Shown: positions 1-7,811 of the stretch, in pieces | How positions within the stretch are numbered: the first letter of the stretch is position 1 | How the letters are laid out: each line of letters begins with the position of its first letter | Source: an uncultured Tidjanibacter sp. | Lineage (GTDB): Bacteria; Bacteroidota; Bacteroidia; Bacteroidales; Rikenellaceae | Length of the DNA stretch: 8,473 bases | Direction of reading: 5' to 3' | Assembly: GCA_934663885.1 (NCBI GenBank) | Contig: CAKUKW010000082.1 | Span: forward strand, 1 to 8,473 | Notes under the pieces: generated by a model | What the model was told of the DNA's origin: nothing | Databases searched by the model: none | The model's input: only the letters and a program-made list of their open reading frames with translations | Program-made: the position numbers and the translations under genes

Positions 1-63
1 ATATTTCTTTATGCTTTATGACTCCACAGGGAAAATTTTTGGCAAGAGTAACTGGAAAAATAA

Positions 64-70
64 AAGGAAA
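64..70 (+). promoter_or_regulatory. Ribosome binding site deciding the fucosidase start
   Basis: AAGGAAA lies 4 bases before the ATG at 75. The in-frame ATG at 18 has no comparable purine stretch and would put 19 basic, hydrophilic residues before the signal peptide. This favours 75 as the true start. Confidence 0.6.
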
Positions 71-74
71 TATT

Positions 75-1457
75 ATGAAACGGTTTTTTATATTTTTGGC
101 AGCAGCCCTGGCGTTTTCGGGAGTTGCAGCGCAGGAAAAGTCGCTGAAGCAATTACAGCAGGAGTTCGTTGATCTGAAATTCGGAATGTTCATCCATTTC
201 AACATCCCCACATTCATGCACCAGGACTGGGCCGACCCCGACGCTTCGCCAGAAATATTCAACCCGGTAAAGCTCGACTGCCAGCAATGGGCGAAGGCTG
301 CCCGTAGCGCCAATATGAGCTACGGCTGCCTTACCACCAAGCACCATAGCGGATTCTGTATATGGGATACGCAGACTACGGACTATAATGTCATGAACAG
401 TCCTTTCGGGCGCGATGTAGTCAGCCAATACGCCGACGCTTTCCGGAAAGAGGGGCTCAAGGTGATGCTGTATTATTCCATTCTCGATACCCATCACGAT
501 ATCCGTCCGGGCCATATAAAACCGCGTGAGCATACCGAGATGATAAAGGCCCAGCTTACCGAACTGCTGACGGGTTACGGCGAAATAACGGCGCTGGTGA
601 TAGACGGATGGGACGCCCCATGGTCGAGGATTTCCTATGACGAGATACCTTTTGAAGAAATTTATCACCATGTCAAAAAACTGCAGCCCGGCTGCCTGGT
701 GATGGATCTAAACGCGGCGAAATATCCCGCTGAAGCCCTGTTCTATACCGATATAAAATCGTATGAGCAGGCCGCGGGACAGCATATAGAAAAAGATTCA
801 AATGTACTTCCGGCGCTCTCCTGCCTGCCTATCAACAAGAATTGGTTCTGGAAAGAGTTTTTCCCGGAAGAGTCCGTGAAGGATCCCGGGGCACTCGTTA
901 CCGACAACCTTATCCCCTTCAACGAGGTATACTGTAATTTCATATTGAATGTCGCACCTAACCGCGACGGACTTATAGATAAAAACGCCCTCGAAGCATT
1001 GAAAAAGATAGGCAAGCTGTGGAAAAACGACGGTGTTTCATGTTTGTTGGGAGACTATGACGCACCGCTGGTTTCCGAAAATATCGTGAAATCCAAACCC
1101 GCAAGGGCAAGTTGGGCCTACGATATCTGGATCTCGGATTTTGCCAACGACGATAATTTCAAGACTTCGTGGCGCTCCGAGGAGAGTGTTTCCGAGCCGT
1201 GGATCGAGTTCGATCTGCAGGGTGTGGAGCCGTTCAATGCGTTTATGTTTTACGACACGCACGGACGTATCACCCGCTACCGCCTCCTGTATGAACAAGA
1301 CGGGCAATGGATAACGTTTTTCGACGGTTCGAAGGAAGGGAAGGCGAAAATACACCGTTTCAACACTTTATGGGGCGATAAGGTCAGGATAGAGATCAAA
1401 GAGTTTTCGGGCCAGCCCTGGATAGCCGAGGTCGGGCTCTATAATGAAAGAAGGTAG
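75..1457 (+). CDS. Secreted alpha-L-fucosidase-like glycoside hydrolase (GH29 type) with C-terminal F5/8 type C (discoidin/CBM32-like) domain
   Basis: Family role: GH29 enzymes are retaining exo-fucosidases that release L-fucose from host or dietary glycans. The start at 75 is preferred over an in-frame ATG at 18 because AAGGAAA (64-70) precedes it and it begins directly with a signal peptide (MKRFFIFLAAALAFSGVAA, probable cut after A19), giving 460 residues. Export to the periplasm is expected; there is no lipobox. Seen in the GH29 domain (about residues 25-320): KFGMFIHFN (H41), KHHSGFCIWDTQTTDY (H90/H91), SPFGRDVV, GLKVMLYYS and VIDGWDAPW, whose D177 is the likely nucleophile, then FILNVAPNRDGLID. 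Residues about 339-457 form a beta-rich module with TSWRS, PWIEFDL, GRITRYRLLYE and a closing IAEVGLYN, typical of F5/8 type C domains that bind sugars. Oddity: the acid/base Glu is not obvious, because an aligned PAExDxSIRPGWFY-like segment reads PALSCLPINKNWFW; E231 (SYEQ) is an alternative. The family call is firm; fucose specificity is inferred. Confidence 0.88.
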   Translation: MKRFFIFLAAALAFSGVAAQEKSLKQLQQEFVDLKFGMFIHFNIPTFMHQDWADPDASPEIFNPVKLDCQQWAKAARSANMSYGCLTTKHHSGFCIWDTQTTDYNVMNSPFGRDVVSQYADAFRKEGLKVMLYYSILDTHHDIRPGHIKPREHTEMIKAQLTELLTGYGEITALVIDGWDAPWSRISYDEIPFEEIYHHVKKLQPGCLVMDLNAAKYPAEALFYTDIKSYEQAAGQHIEKDSNVLPALSCLPINKNWFWKEFFPEESVKDPGALVTDNLIPFNEVYCNFILNVAPNRDGLIDKNALEALKKIGKLWKNDGVSCLLGDYDAPLVSENIVKSKPARASWAYDIWISDFANDDNFKTSWRSEESVSEPWIEFDLQGVEPFNAFMFYDTHGRITRYRLLYEQDGQWITFFDGSKEGKAKIHRFNTLWGDKVRIEIKEFSGQPWIAEVGLYNERR

Positions 1458-1508
1458 CTGAACTCGGATATATGTCGATAATATAGGTAATGAATTTTTA
1501 TTCCCCGG

Positions 1509-1546
1509 CGGCCCGCATTATCCAGGCGGGCCGTTTTGTTTTCTTT
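1509..1546 (+). terminator. Rho-independent terminator after the fucosidase gene
   Basis: A perfect 8-bp GC-rich stem, CGGCCCGC (1509-1516) with GCGGGCCG (1526-1533), encloses a 9-base loop and is followed by TTTTGTTTTCTTT. It sits about 50 bases after the fucosidase stop and separates that gene from the regulator downstream. Confidence 0.9.
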
Positions 1547-1638
1547 TACATGGCGATACGGAGTGAGAAACCCCTTATGAAAACGCAAAATTTACTTAAC
1601 TTTACAATACGTTTCCTTAAAGAGGCGTATTTTGAGCG

Positions 1639-3369
1639 ATGGCTAAATACAGGAATCTCTTTCTTTTAATACTGTCATTATTTATCTCTGTTGCGGCTTT
1701 TGCAGCCTATCCCGGCGGCCGTAAGGTATATAAAGAGGGGGATATCGAGAGCCTTATAAAAGAAGGGAACGAGTACCTCAAAGCTACGGATTACATATCT
1801 TTGGAACGTATCGCCTATACTTTGAGGAACCTGGGCGACGAATCAGGCAACGACAGGGCGAGGCTATACGGTTATATGTTCCGGGCACATTACCTGATTA
1901 CCATGCCCAGCGATTCCACATATTATTATTACGGGCAGGCGCTCGAGATCGCGCGCAGGCTTTCGGATGACCGTGCTGTATCCTCGATATATAACGGGAT
2001 GGGTGTCTATGCCATAGATGTGGAAATGAATTACCTCAAGGGTATTTCATTTTTTATGGAGGCGCTGCCTTACGCGGAAACCTCGGATGACAAATATATT
2101 TATCCGATAGTGCTCGGGAACCTTGCAATGGCCTACTACCTGCGTAACGACCCCGGGGGGTTGCAGTACGCACTGGAAGTTTACAGGCTGGGAGAGGAGA
2201 TGAGGGACCCCTACCTTATATCTTCCGGAGCTTTCATTTCGGCATACATGTCCTACCTGGTAGGGGATAACTATAAAGCCCTGGAACTCATAGACGTCGT
2301 GTTCGCCTATGCCGGCGAATATACACCTTATGTCGAACTGTATACGTTAAAGGCGAACACGCTCCTTCGTTTTGGAAGGGAAACCGAAGCTGTCCGTAAT
2401 TTTGAAGAGGCGTTGCAGTATGCCGACAGGGCCCAAATACATTCCCTGACAATGGCTTACCTGAATTACGGGGAGTATATGCTCGGGAAAGGCTCCGTTA
2501 GCAAGGCAATTTCCCTGCTGGAAACGGGCGTAGAGATCTCGCAAGCCAAGAATAACGCCGTGCACCGCTACAGGCTTTATGAAAAACTGTCGGAGGCTTA
2601 CCTACAGGCGGGCGATCCTCTTACCGCTCTCGAACTGTACAGGCTTTACCACGAAGAGGCCGACAGCATCTTCAATGTGGAAAGGGAGAAATCCATAGGT
2701 GAACTCCGCATACAGTACGAAACAGAGAAACGACAGAAGGAACTGCAGGAAAAGGAACTTGAATTGGTTAAAAAGCACCAAAATACTCAACTTATAGCTT
2801 TTGCCCTTGTAGTCATCATCATAATTGCGATCGGCCTTTCGGTGCTATACCGACGCAAGAATGCCATGTATAAACAGCTAGTCCGGCAACAACACGATTT
2901 CCTGCAAAGGGAAAAGCAGAAAGAAACTGCGGATTCGATTGTTTCCGACAGGGACACTGAGCCGAAATATTCGGTCTCTTCGCTTACCGGCAAAAAGGGT
3001 GTCGAACTGTATGAAAAGCTCGAGAAGGCCATGAAAACCGGCAAACTCTACACGGACAGCGAGCTGACCCTCGAAAAGCTGGCGGAACTGATGCAGACCA
3101 ACCGCTCTTATATATCGCAGGTAATAAACGAATACGCGGGGGTATCCTACAAGAATTACATAAATTCATACAGGATAAACGACGCCATCAGGATCTTGTC
3201 GGATCCCGATTCCGACGTTCAGATAAAGGGCCTTGCTTTCGACCTGGGGTTCAACAGCAGGCAGACATTCTACCAGGCGTTCCAGAACAGTTTCGGTATG
3301 CCCCCCTCCAAATACAGGGAGCATATCACAAAGCTTTATTCCGACTCTTCCCGTACTCCTAAGAAGTAA
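1639..3369 (+). CDS. Membrane-spanning transcriptional regulator: periplasmic TPR region, one TM helix, cytoplasmic AraC-type HTH
   Basis: Seen in the 576-residue product: an N-terminal signal sequence (residues 1-22, ending AAFAA); a helical region of degenerate TPR-like units (about 35-345, e.g. LGNLAMAYYLRN, ALELYRLYHEEAD); a charged coiled-coil stretch (about 345-382, rich in E/K/Q); one transmembrane helix (about 383-404, LIAFALVVIIIIAIGLSVLY) followed by positive RRKN; a linker; and a C-terminal AraC-type HTH (about 455-565) with LTLEKLAELMQTNRSYISQVIN and a second HTH marked by IKGLAFDLGFNSRQTFYQAFQNSFGMPPSKYR. This architecture is common in Bacteroidetes and resembles a one-component version of their hybrid two-component regulators. 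No kinase or receiver domain is present. Inference: the periplasmic TPR part senses a ligand or partner protein and the cytoplasmic domain binds DNA. Targets are unknown; the adjacent fucosidase and BACON lipoprotein genes are the obvious candidates. Terminators lie on both sides, so it is probably transcribed alone. AGAGG (1621-1625) sits 13 bases before the start, too far for a strong RBS. Confidence 0.87.
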   Translation: MAKYRNLFLLILSLFISVAAFAAYPGGRKVYKEGDIESLIKEGNEYLKATDYISLERIAYTLRNLGDESGNDRARLYGYMFRAHYLITMPSDSTYYYYGQALEIARRLSDDRAVSSIYNGMGVYAIDVEMNYLKGISFFMEALPYAETSDDKYIYPIVLGNLAMAYYLRNDPGGLQYALEVYRLGEEMRDPYLISSGAFISAYMSYLVGDNYKALELIDVVFAYAGEYTPYVELYTLKANTLLRFGRETEAVRNFEEALQYADRAQIHSLTMAYLNYGEYMLGKGSVSKAISLLETGVEISQAKNNAVHRYRLYEKLSEAYLQAGDPLTALELYRLYHEEADSIFNVEREKSIGELRIQYETEKRQKELQEKELELVKKHQNTQLIAFALVVIIIIAIGLSVLYRRKNAMYKQLVRQQHDFLQREKQKETADSIVSDRDTEPKYSVSSLTGKKGVELYEKLEKAMKTGKLYTDSELTLEKLAELMQTNRSYISQVINEYAGVSYKNYINSYRINDAIRILSDPDSDVQIKGLAFDLGFNSRQTFYQAFQNSFGMPPSKYREHITKLYSDSSRTPKK

Positions 3370-3388
3370 TTACCTCCTTGCTGATAGC

Positions 3389-3433
3389 AAAAAAAGGTAA
3401 CGAAACATCAATTTACGTTTCGTTACCTTTTTT
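3389..3433 (+). terminator. Strong rho-independent terminator after the TPR-HTH gene (bidirectional shape)
   Basis: A perfect 11-bp stem, GGTAACGAAAC (3396-3406) with GTTTCGTTACC (3417-3427), has a 10-base loop. It is preceded by seven A (3389-3395) and followed by six T (3428-3433), so the A/T tracts lengthen the stem and the structure could also work on the other strand. It starts about 20 bases after the regulator stop codon. Confidence 0.93.
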
Positions 3434-3463
3434 CACTGTGAAAACTTAATTACTCTGGATAAT

Positions 3464-3493
3464 TTTGTTTGAAAGTTTACGGATATACATTTT
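3464..3493 (+). promoter_or_regulatory. Candidate Bacteroidetes-type promoter for the BACON lipoprotein gene
   Basis: TTTG occurs at 3464-3467 (and again at 3468-3471). TACATTTT at 3486-3493 matches 7 of 8 positions of TAnnTTTG; the next base is G. The spacer from the first TTTG is 18 bases. The position, just after a terminator and before the next gene, fits and would leave a leader of about 70 bases. The assignment rests on consensus matching alone. Confidence 0.45.
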
Positions 3494-3569
3494 GTGTGGG
3501 TTTATGTACGCGGGGGATTAACATAATTATTACGGACGAATTTAATACTGACAACTAAATATTAATAAA

Positions 3570-4529
3570 ATGAAGAAATTTATCAAATTTTCAATTGCCG
3601 TCTTCGGCGGCATTTTAGTTTTGGTTTCGTGCCAGAACGTAAACATGAATGACATGATGGTTACTCCAAGTACCGTAGATGTTACTTACGATCCTTTCAC
3701 GTACGATTTCGATTCGGGACCCACCCCGATCCGTATAGCGGTCAACGCGGGTCACGACTGGTTCGTGCAATCGACCGCAGAGTGGATCACTATAGATGAT
3801 ACTACCATAACCGCCACGGGTTTCACCCTTACCCTCGACAAATATATCGGGGAGGGGCCGGATACGAGGTCAGGCATCGTACTCGTTTCATCCCAGATAG
3901 GCCAGTGGCCGGTGGTCGTTAACCAGGACCGCATCCAGTATTCGACGCTGGAAGAGTGGGCCGGGACCTACAGGGTACAGTACAAGGCATTCACCGAAGA
4001 CCCGGTGGGTAAACGTACGGTTCCCTTGGTGGAGCAGGATCTTTCATGGGATTTTCTTGTCGATGTGAATATAAGTGCGAGCGGTATGACATTCGGCAGT
4101 TTCTTCCCATATGAAACCGAAAAGTATCCCAACCTCGGCAATATTCCGTTCGTATCGAGTTTTGATAAGGAAAAAGGATGTATGGTTACCTCTGGTATCG
4201 GAGGATATGCCCTTTCAGCAATTCTATGCCATCATTATCCTGAAGAAGGAGGATTCTATTCAGGTACGGGATGGAAATATACCATTGATCCTAAAACTAA
4301 ACAGTTGACTCTACCAAGCGTAAAAGAAGGACATTCGGTATATTTCCAGCCGGCTCTGTTCATGGCGGTATTTATGGGAGATTATTATTACGGTGATTTC
4401 ACGATCACACAGATCGAGCAGCAACTTCCTGCCGGGGCTCCCGAGCAGGACCAGCCCTTTCAGGGTGACATCAAATTGAAAGACGGAGGTATATTTAACG
4501 GGGAATCCGATTTCTTGACGCTCATGTAG
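3570..4529 (+). CDS. BACON-domain lipoprotein with an unrecognised C-terminal domain
   Basis: Seen: a type II signal peptide with lipobox LVSC, so C21 is the likely lipidated residue of the 319-residue product. The residues after Cys (QNVNMND) lack the strongly acidic run often seen in surface-exported Bacteroides lipoproteins, so facing the periplasm or the surface is undecided. Residues about 36-121 fit a BACON domain, an Ig-like beta-sandwich found in Bacteroidetes envelope and glycan-targeting proteins: HDWFVQSTAEWITI, a central R100-S-G, and the closing VVVNQDR. Residues about 125-319 begin EEWAGTYRVQYKAF and appear beta-rich and aromatic (GDYYYGDFTI, WKYTIDP); I do not recognise this part. 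The translation start has an A-rich leader (ATTAATAAAATG) and no Shine-Dalgarno, usual for this phylum. It has its own candidate promoter and terminator. A role in glycan binding or envelope anchoring is inferred from the BACON domain and the nearby fucosidase; no catalytic motif is visible. Bases about 4150-4390 look more A/T-rich than the first half. Confidence 0.82.
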   Translation: MKKFIKFSIAVFGGILVLVSCQNVNMNDMMVTPSTVDVTYDPFTYDFDSGPTPIRIAVNAGHDWFVQSTAEWITIDDTTITATGFTLTLDKYIGEGPDTRSGIVLVSSQIGQWPVVVNQDRIQYSTLEEWAGTYRVQYKAFTEDPVGKRTVPLVEQDLSWDFLVDVNISASGMTFGSFFPYETEKYPNLGNIPFVSSFDKEKGCMVTSGIGGYALSAILCHHYPEEGGFYSGTGWKYTIDPKTKQLTLPSVKEGHSVYFQPALFMAVFMGDYYYGDFTITQIEQQLPAGAPEQDQPFQGDIKLKDGGIFNGESDFLTLM

Positions 4530-4578
4530 GTCGGCTCCCTAAAATATAAAACTCTTCTTTATAGTAGATTAAATGGTT

Positions 4579-4613
4579 GAACGGGCCCGTATAGAAACGG
4601 GCCCGTTCTTTTT
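4579..4613 (+). terminator. Rho-independent terminator after the BACON lipoprotein gene
   Basis: A perfect 12-bp stem, GAACGGGCCCGT (4579-4590) with ACGGGCCCGTTC (4597-4608), has a 6-base loop and a following T tract (4609-4613). It lies 50 bases after the stop codon. Confidence 0.93.
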
Positions 4614-4732
4614 AGTGGATTGTGGTGGTGATATATTCGAGCCCCTGATGCTGAAATAGTATTCTTGTGGTTGCCCGTAAACGTGGATGCAGATGTGCAC
4701 ATTACGGAATGAATCATGATGTGCGGTCAAAT

Positions 4733-4763
4733 AAAAAGAACTACCCGCATGCGGGTAGTTCTT
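4733..4763 (-). terminator. Rho-independent terminator of ppdK
   Basis: A perfect 28-base palindrome (4736-4763) contains the arms GAACTACCCGC (4738-4748) and GCGGGTAGTTC (4751-4761). Read on the - strand it ends in a T tract (the complement of the A run at 4733-4737) and begins 23 bases past the ppdK stop codon. The tip must open as a very small loop around CATG. Confidence 0.9.
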
Positions 4764-4785
4764 ATCAAATATCAATAGTGCAATA

Positions 4786-7515
4786 TTACTTTTCGTTCAA
4801 AGCGGCGTGAGCTGCTGCCAGGCGTGCGATGGGCACCCTGTAAGGCGAGCAGGACACGTAATTGAGGCCCGCGCCGTGACAGAACTCTACCGACGAAGGT
4901 TCGCCGCCATGTTCGCCGCAGATGCCGCACTTGAGATCCTTGCGGGTCGAGCGGCCTTTCTCCACGCCCATTTTCACGAGCTGGCCTACGCCGGTCTGGT
5001 CGAGCACTTCGAACGGGTCTACCTTCAGGAAACCCTTTTCGAGGTAAACCGGCAGGAATTTGCCGATATCGTCGCGCGAGAAGCCGAGGGTCATCTGTGT
5101 AAGGTCGTTGGTTCCGAACGAGAAGAAATCTGCCGCTTCGGCGATCTCGTTGGCGGTAAGTGCCGCGCGAGGAACTTCGATCATGGTACCTACCATATAG
5201 GCGATTTTCTCCCCCCTCTCGGCGAACACCTGGTTGGCGGTGTTGTCGATTATACCCCTCTGGTAGCGGAGCTCGGTGATATTGCCCACGAGCGGAACCA
5301 TTATCTCTACGCTTACCTTCGTGCCGCGTTTCTCGACGTTCATGGCCGCTTCAATGATGGCGCGAGCCTGCATCTCGGTAATTTCCGGATAGGTGTTGCC
5401 CAGGCGGCAGCCGCGGTGGCCGAGCATAGGGTTCACTTCTTCAAGCGACTCTATGCGCTCTTTAACTTTCTGGAGGCTCAGGCCCATGACCTTTGCGAGC
5501 TCTTTCTGCTCCTTCTCTTCGTGGGGAACAAACTCATGGAGGGGCGGGTCAAGCAGGCGTACCGTAACAGGAAGTCCCTGCATAGCCTCGAATATACCTT
5601 CGAAATCGGCCCTCTGTATCGGTAGCAGCTTGGCAAGCGCCGCGCGGCGTCCGTCCTCATCGTCGGCGAGGATCATCTCGCGTACCGCGAGGATACGGTC
5701 TTTTTCGAAGAACATATGCTCGGTACGGCAAAGGCCGATACCTTCGGCTCCGAATCCCATTGCCACTTGCGCGTCTTTCGGCGAGTCGGCGTTGGTGCGC
5801 ACGTTCATCCTGGCATACTTTTTCGCGAGCTGCATAAGTTCCCCGAAATCGCCGCTGAGCTCAGCCTCCTGCGTGGCGACCTTACCTTTGTAAACTTCGC
5901 CTGTAGAGCCGTTGAGGGAGATCCAATCGCCCTCTTTTATTACGGTCTTACCTATCGTTATCGTTTTGGCCCTGTAGTCTATCATAAGGGCGCCGGCGCC
6001 CGATACGCAGCATTTGCCCATGCCGCGGGCGACTACCGCCGCATGCGATGTCATACCCCCGCGGGCGGTGAGGATGCCTTCGGCGGCGTCCATACCACTG
6101 AGATCCTCGGGAGAGGTTTCGATACGGACAAGGATAACGTTCTTTTTATCTTCCCTGTGCCATTTTTCGGCTTCGTCGGCGAAGAATACCACCTGGCCGG
6201 TGGCGGCCCCCGGAGAAGCAGCGAGTCCTTTGGTAAGCACGTCGGCTTTCTTGATCGCTTCCTTGTCGAATACCGGGTGGAGGAGCTCGTCGAGCTTGGC
6301 CGGTTCGCAGCGGAGTACCGCCGTTTTCTCGTCTATGAGGCCTTCGCGGAGCATGTCCATCGCGATTTTCACCATTGCGCCGCCCGTACGCTTACCACTA
6401 CGGGTCTGGAGCATCCACAGTTTGCCGTTCTGGATAGTGAACTCCAGGTCCTGCATATCCTTGAAATATGTTTCGAGGTGATGCTGTATTTCGAAAAGCT
6501 CCTTATATGCCACCGGCATTACTTCCTCGAGTGAAGGATACCTGTCGGCGCGCTCCTTTTCGCTTACGCCCTGGAGCTCGGCCCAGCGCTGTGAGCCTAT
6601 CTTGGTGATCTGCTGGGGGGTGCGGATACCTGCCACGACGTCTTCGCCCTGCGCGTTCACGAGGTACTCGCCGTTGAATAGGTTTTCGCCCGTCGCCGCG
6701 TCCCGGGTGAAAGCTACACCGGTAGCTGAATTTTCACCCATGTTGCCGAACACCATTGCCTGTACGTTGACAGCTGTTCCCCATTCGTCGGGTATCTTGT
6801 TCAGTTTCCTGTAAAGTATGGCGCGGTCGTTCATCCAGCTCTGGAACACGGCGTTAACCGCTCCCCAAAGCTGTTCCCACGAATTGGTCGGGAAGTCCAT
6901 GCCGGTCTGCTTTTTAACGGCTTCCTTGAACCTTTTAACAAGTTCCTTCAAGTCGGCCGTAGTAAGGTCGGTGTCGTTCTCAACGCCTTTCTCCTCCTTC
7001 ATGTGGTCAATGATCTCCTCGAACGGGTCGTGGTCTTCCTTGCTTTCGGGCTTCATGCCGAGGACCACGTCCCCGTACATCTGTACGAAACGGCGGTAGG
7101 AGTCCCATGCGAAACGGTCGTTGCCGGTACTTTTAGCCAGAGTTTCGACGGCTTCGTCGTTGAGACCGAGGTTGAGGATGGTGTCCATCATACCGGGCAT
7201 AGACGCACGGGCTCCCGAACGGACAGATACGAGAAGCGGCTTCTTGTTGTCACCGAAATTCATTCCGGTGTGCTTCTCGACCTCTTTCATCGCTTTTTCC
7301 ACTTCCGGGCGGATCATTTCAATCACCGCGTCTTTACCGTGCGAGTAATACTCCGCGCAAACTTCGGTAGTGATGGTAAAGCCCGGAGGAACCGGAATAC
7401 CCACGAGGTTCATTTCCGCCAGGTTGGCGCCCTTGCCTCCCAGGATCTCCTTCATCTTACCGTTACCTTCGGCTTTTTTGTTGCCGAAAGTGTAGACTCT
7501 TTTTGCTTTTGACAT
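4786..7515 (-). CDS. ppdK: Pyruvate, phosphate dikinase (PPDK)
   Basis: PPDK catalyses ATP + phosphate + pyruvate = AMP + PPi + PEP in the cytoplasm. In anaerobes it can run toward pyruvate as a PPi-linked glycolytic step or toward PEP for gluconeogenesis. Seen in the complete 909-residue product: an N-terminal ATP-grasp domain ([10 protein letters not shown] at 26-35; [20 protein letters not shown] from about 97); a swivelling phospho-carrier domain with [15 protein letters not shown], in which H491 is the phosphorylated His and T489 sits where plant PPDKs are regulated; and a C-terminal PEP/pyruvate TIM barrel (RTEHMFF at 597, [11 protein letters not shown] at 696, [18 protein letters not shown] at 799, [11 protein letters not shown] at 863, with C866 as the likely catalytic Cys). 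It is about 35 residues longer than the roughly 874-residue Clostridium symbiosum enzyme, with the excess N-terminal to the catalytic His. All hallmark residues are intact. It is transcribed alone, convergent with the lipoprotein gene and divergent from the HTH gene. There is no Shine-Dalgarno before the start. Confidence 0.98.
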   Translation of the reverse strand: MSKAKRVYTFGNKKAEGNGKMKEILGGKGANLAEMNLVGIPVPPGFTITTEVCAEYYSHGKDAVIEMIRPEVEKAMKEVEKHTGMNFGDNKKPLLVSVRSGARASMPGMMDTILNLGLNDEAVETLAKSTGNDRFAWDSYRRFVQMYGDVVLGMKPESKEDHDPFEEIIDHMKEEKGVENDTDLTTADLKELVKRFKEAVKKQTGMDFPTNSWEQLWGAVNAVFQSWMNDRAILYRKLNKIPDEWGTAVNVQAMVFGNMGENSATGVAFTRDAATGENLFNGEYLVNAQGEDVVAGIRTPQQITKIGSQRWAELQGVSEKERADRYPSLEEVMPVAYKELFEIQHHLETYFKDMQDLEFTIQNGKLWMLQTRSGKRTGGAMVKIAMDMLREGLIDEKTAVLRCEPAKLDELLHPVFDKEAIKKADVLTKGLAASPGAATGQVVFFADEAEKWHREDKKNVILVRIETSPEDLSGMDAAEGILTARGGMTSHAAVVARGMGKCCVSGAGALMIDYRAKTITIGKTVIKEGDWISLNGSTGEVYKGKVATQEAELSGDFGELMQLAKKYARMNVRTNADSPKDAQVAMGFGAEGIGLCRTEHMFFEKDRILAVREMILADDEDGRRAALAKLLPIQRADFEGIFEAMQGLPVTVRLLDPPLHEFVPHEEKEQKELAKVMGLSLQKVKERIESLEEVNPMLGHRGCRLGNTYPEITEMQARAIIEAAMNVEKRGTKVSVEIMVPLVGNITELRYQRGIIDNTANQVFAERGEKIAYMVGTMIEVPRAALTANEIAEAADFFSFGTNDLTQMTLGFSRDDIGKFLPVYLEKGFLKVDPFEVLDQTGVGQLVKMGVEKGRSTRKDLKCGICGEHGGEPSSVEFCHGAGLNYVSCSPYRVPIARLAAAHAALNEK

Positions 7516-7644
7516 AAACTGAAATATTATATTGGATAAATTATTTATTATAAGCTGATTGGGTGTGCCGTTTGAAGCATGGCCCTTTTATTTTTCAAAT
7601 CAGGATCAAATACCGGGGACAGTTGCCTTCCAAACAGCAGGGTG

Positions 7645-7676
7645 CGAAGATACGGATTTTTAGAAAAAGGTACAAA
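7645..7676 (-). promoter_or_regulatory. Candidate ppdK promoter (Bacteroidetes -33/-7 type)
   Basis: Read on the - strand, TTTG (7676-7673) is followed after 20 bases by TATCTTCG (7652-7645), which matches TAnnTTTG at 7 of 8 positions and continues as TATCTTCGCA, close to the common Bacteroidetes -7 form. The expected transcription start near 7640 would give ppdK a leader of about 120 bases. No clear riboswitch or attenuator fold was seen in that leader. Confidence 0.55.
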
Positions 7677-7736
7677 TAAACAAGCCGTTAGTTTTTAGAC
7701 TACCCGCCTGCTTGCCGCCCGTCAGTTAAACGACGC

Positions 7737-7768
7737 TTTAATAAGTGGGTTTTAGTGTTGTATATTTG
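7737..7768 (+). promoter_or_regulatory. Candidate promoter of the HTH/HhH operon
   Basis: TATATTTG (7761-7768) is a full match to the Bacteroidetes -7 consensus TAnnTTTG. TTTA (7737-7740) lies 20 bases upstream in the -33 position, a 3-of-4 match to TTTG. Transcription would begin near 7773-7775, inside the left arm of the inverted repeat, so a protein bound to that arm would block RNA polymerase. Confidence 0.6.
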
Positions 7769-7780
7769 GCATTTATACCA
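7765..7780. repeat. Left arm of a perfect 16-bp inverted repeat (putative operator O1)
   Basis: TTTGGCATTTATACCA is the exact reverse complement of 7812-7827. It overlaps the last four bases of the -7 box and the expected transcription start. The core GGCATTTATACC is itself an imperfect palindrome, as expected for a dimeric HTH protein. Confidence 0.75.
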
Positions 7781-7811
7781 AATCAAGCAATTCATATAAA
7801 AGAAATCTTTG

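Noticed and set aside
18..74. N-terminal extension of the fucosidase from the ATG at 18
   Set aside because: It would place 19 mostly hydrophilic, basic residues ahead of a canonical signal peptide. The ATG at 75 has a purine-rich RBS at 64-70. The first 74 bases hold no other feature I can support.
153..671. Open frame on the - strand inside the fucosidase gene
   Set aside because: It is antisense to conserved GH29 motifs, and its translation has no recognisable domain or start signals.
1597..1631. Possible promoter (TACGTTTC at 1608-1615) and 6-bp inverted repeat AATACG/CGTATT (1606-1611, 1626-1631) before the TPR-HTH gene
   Set aside because: No TTTG lies at the required distance upstream and a 6-bp repeat is easily due to chance. 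The regulator's promoter probably lies between 1547 and 1638 but I cannot place it.
4111..4308. 65-codon + strand frame inside the lipoprotein gene
   Set aside because: It overlaps a well-supported gene in another frame and has no RBS or recognisable product.
4807..7512. Several long open frames on the + strand opposite ppdK (such as 4807-5625, 5716-6534 and 7003-7512)
   Set aside because: They lie wholly antisense to a full-length PPDK with every catalytic motif intact, and their translations show no recognisable domain. They result from the high-GC codon use of ppdK.
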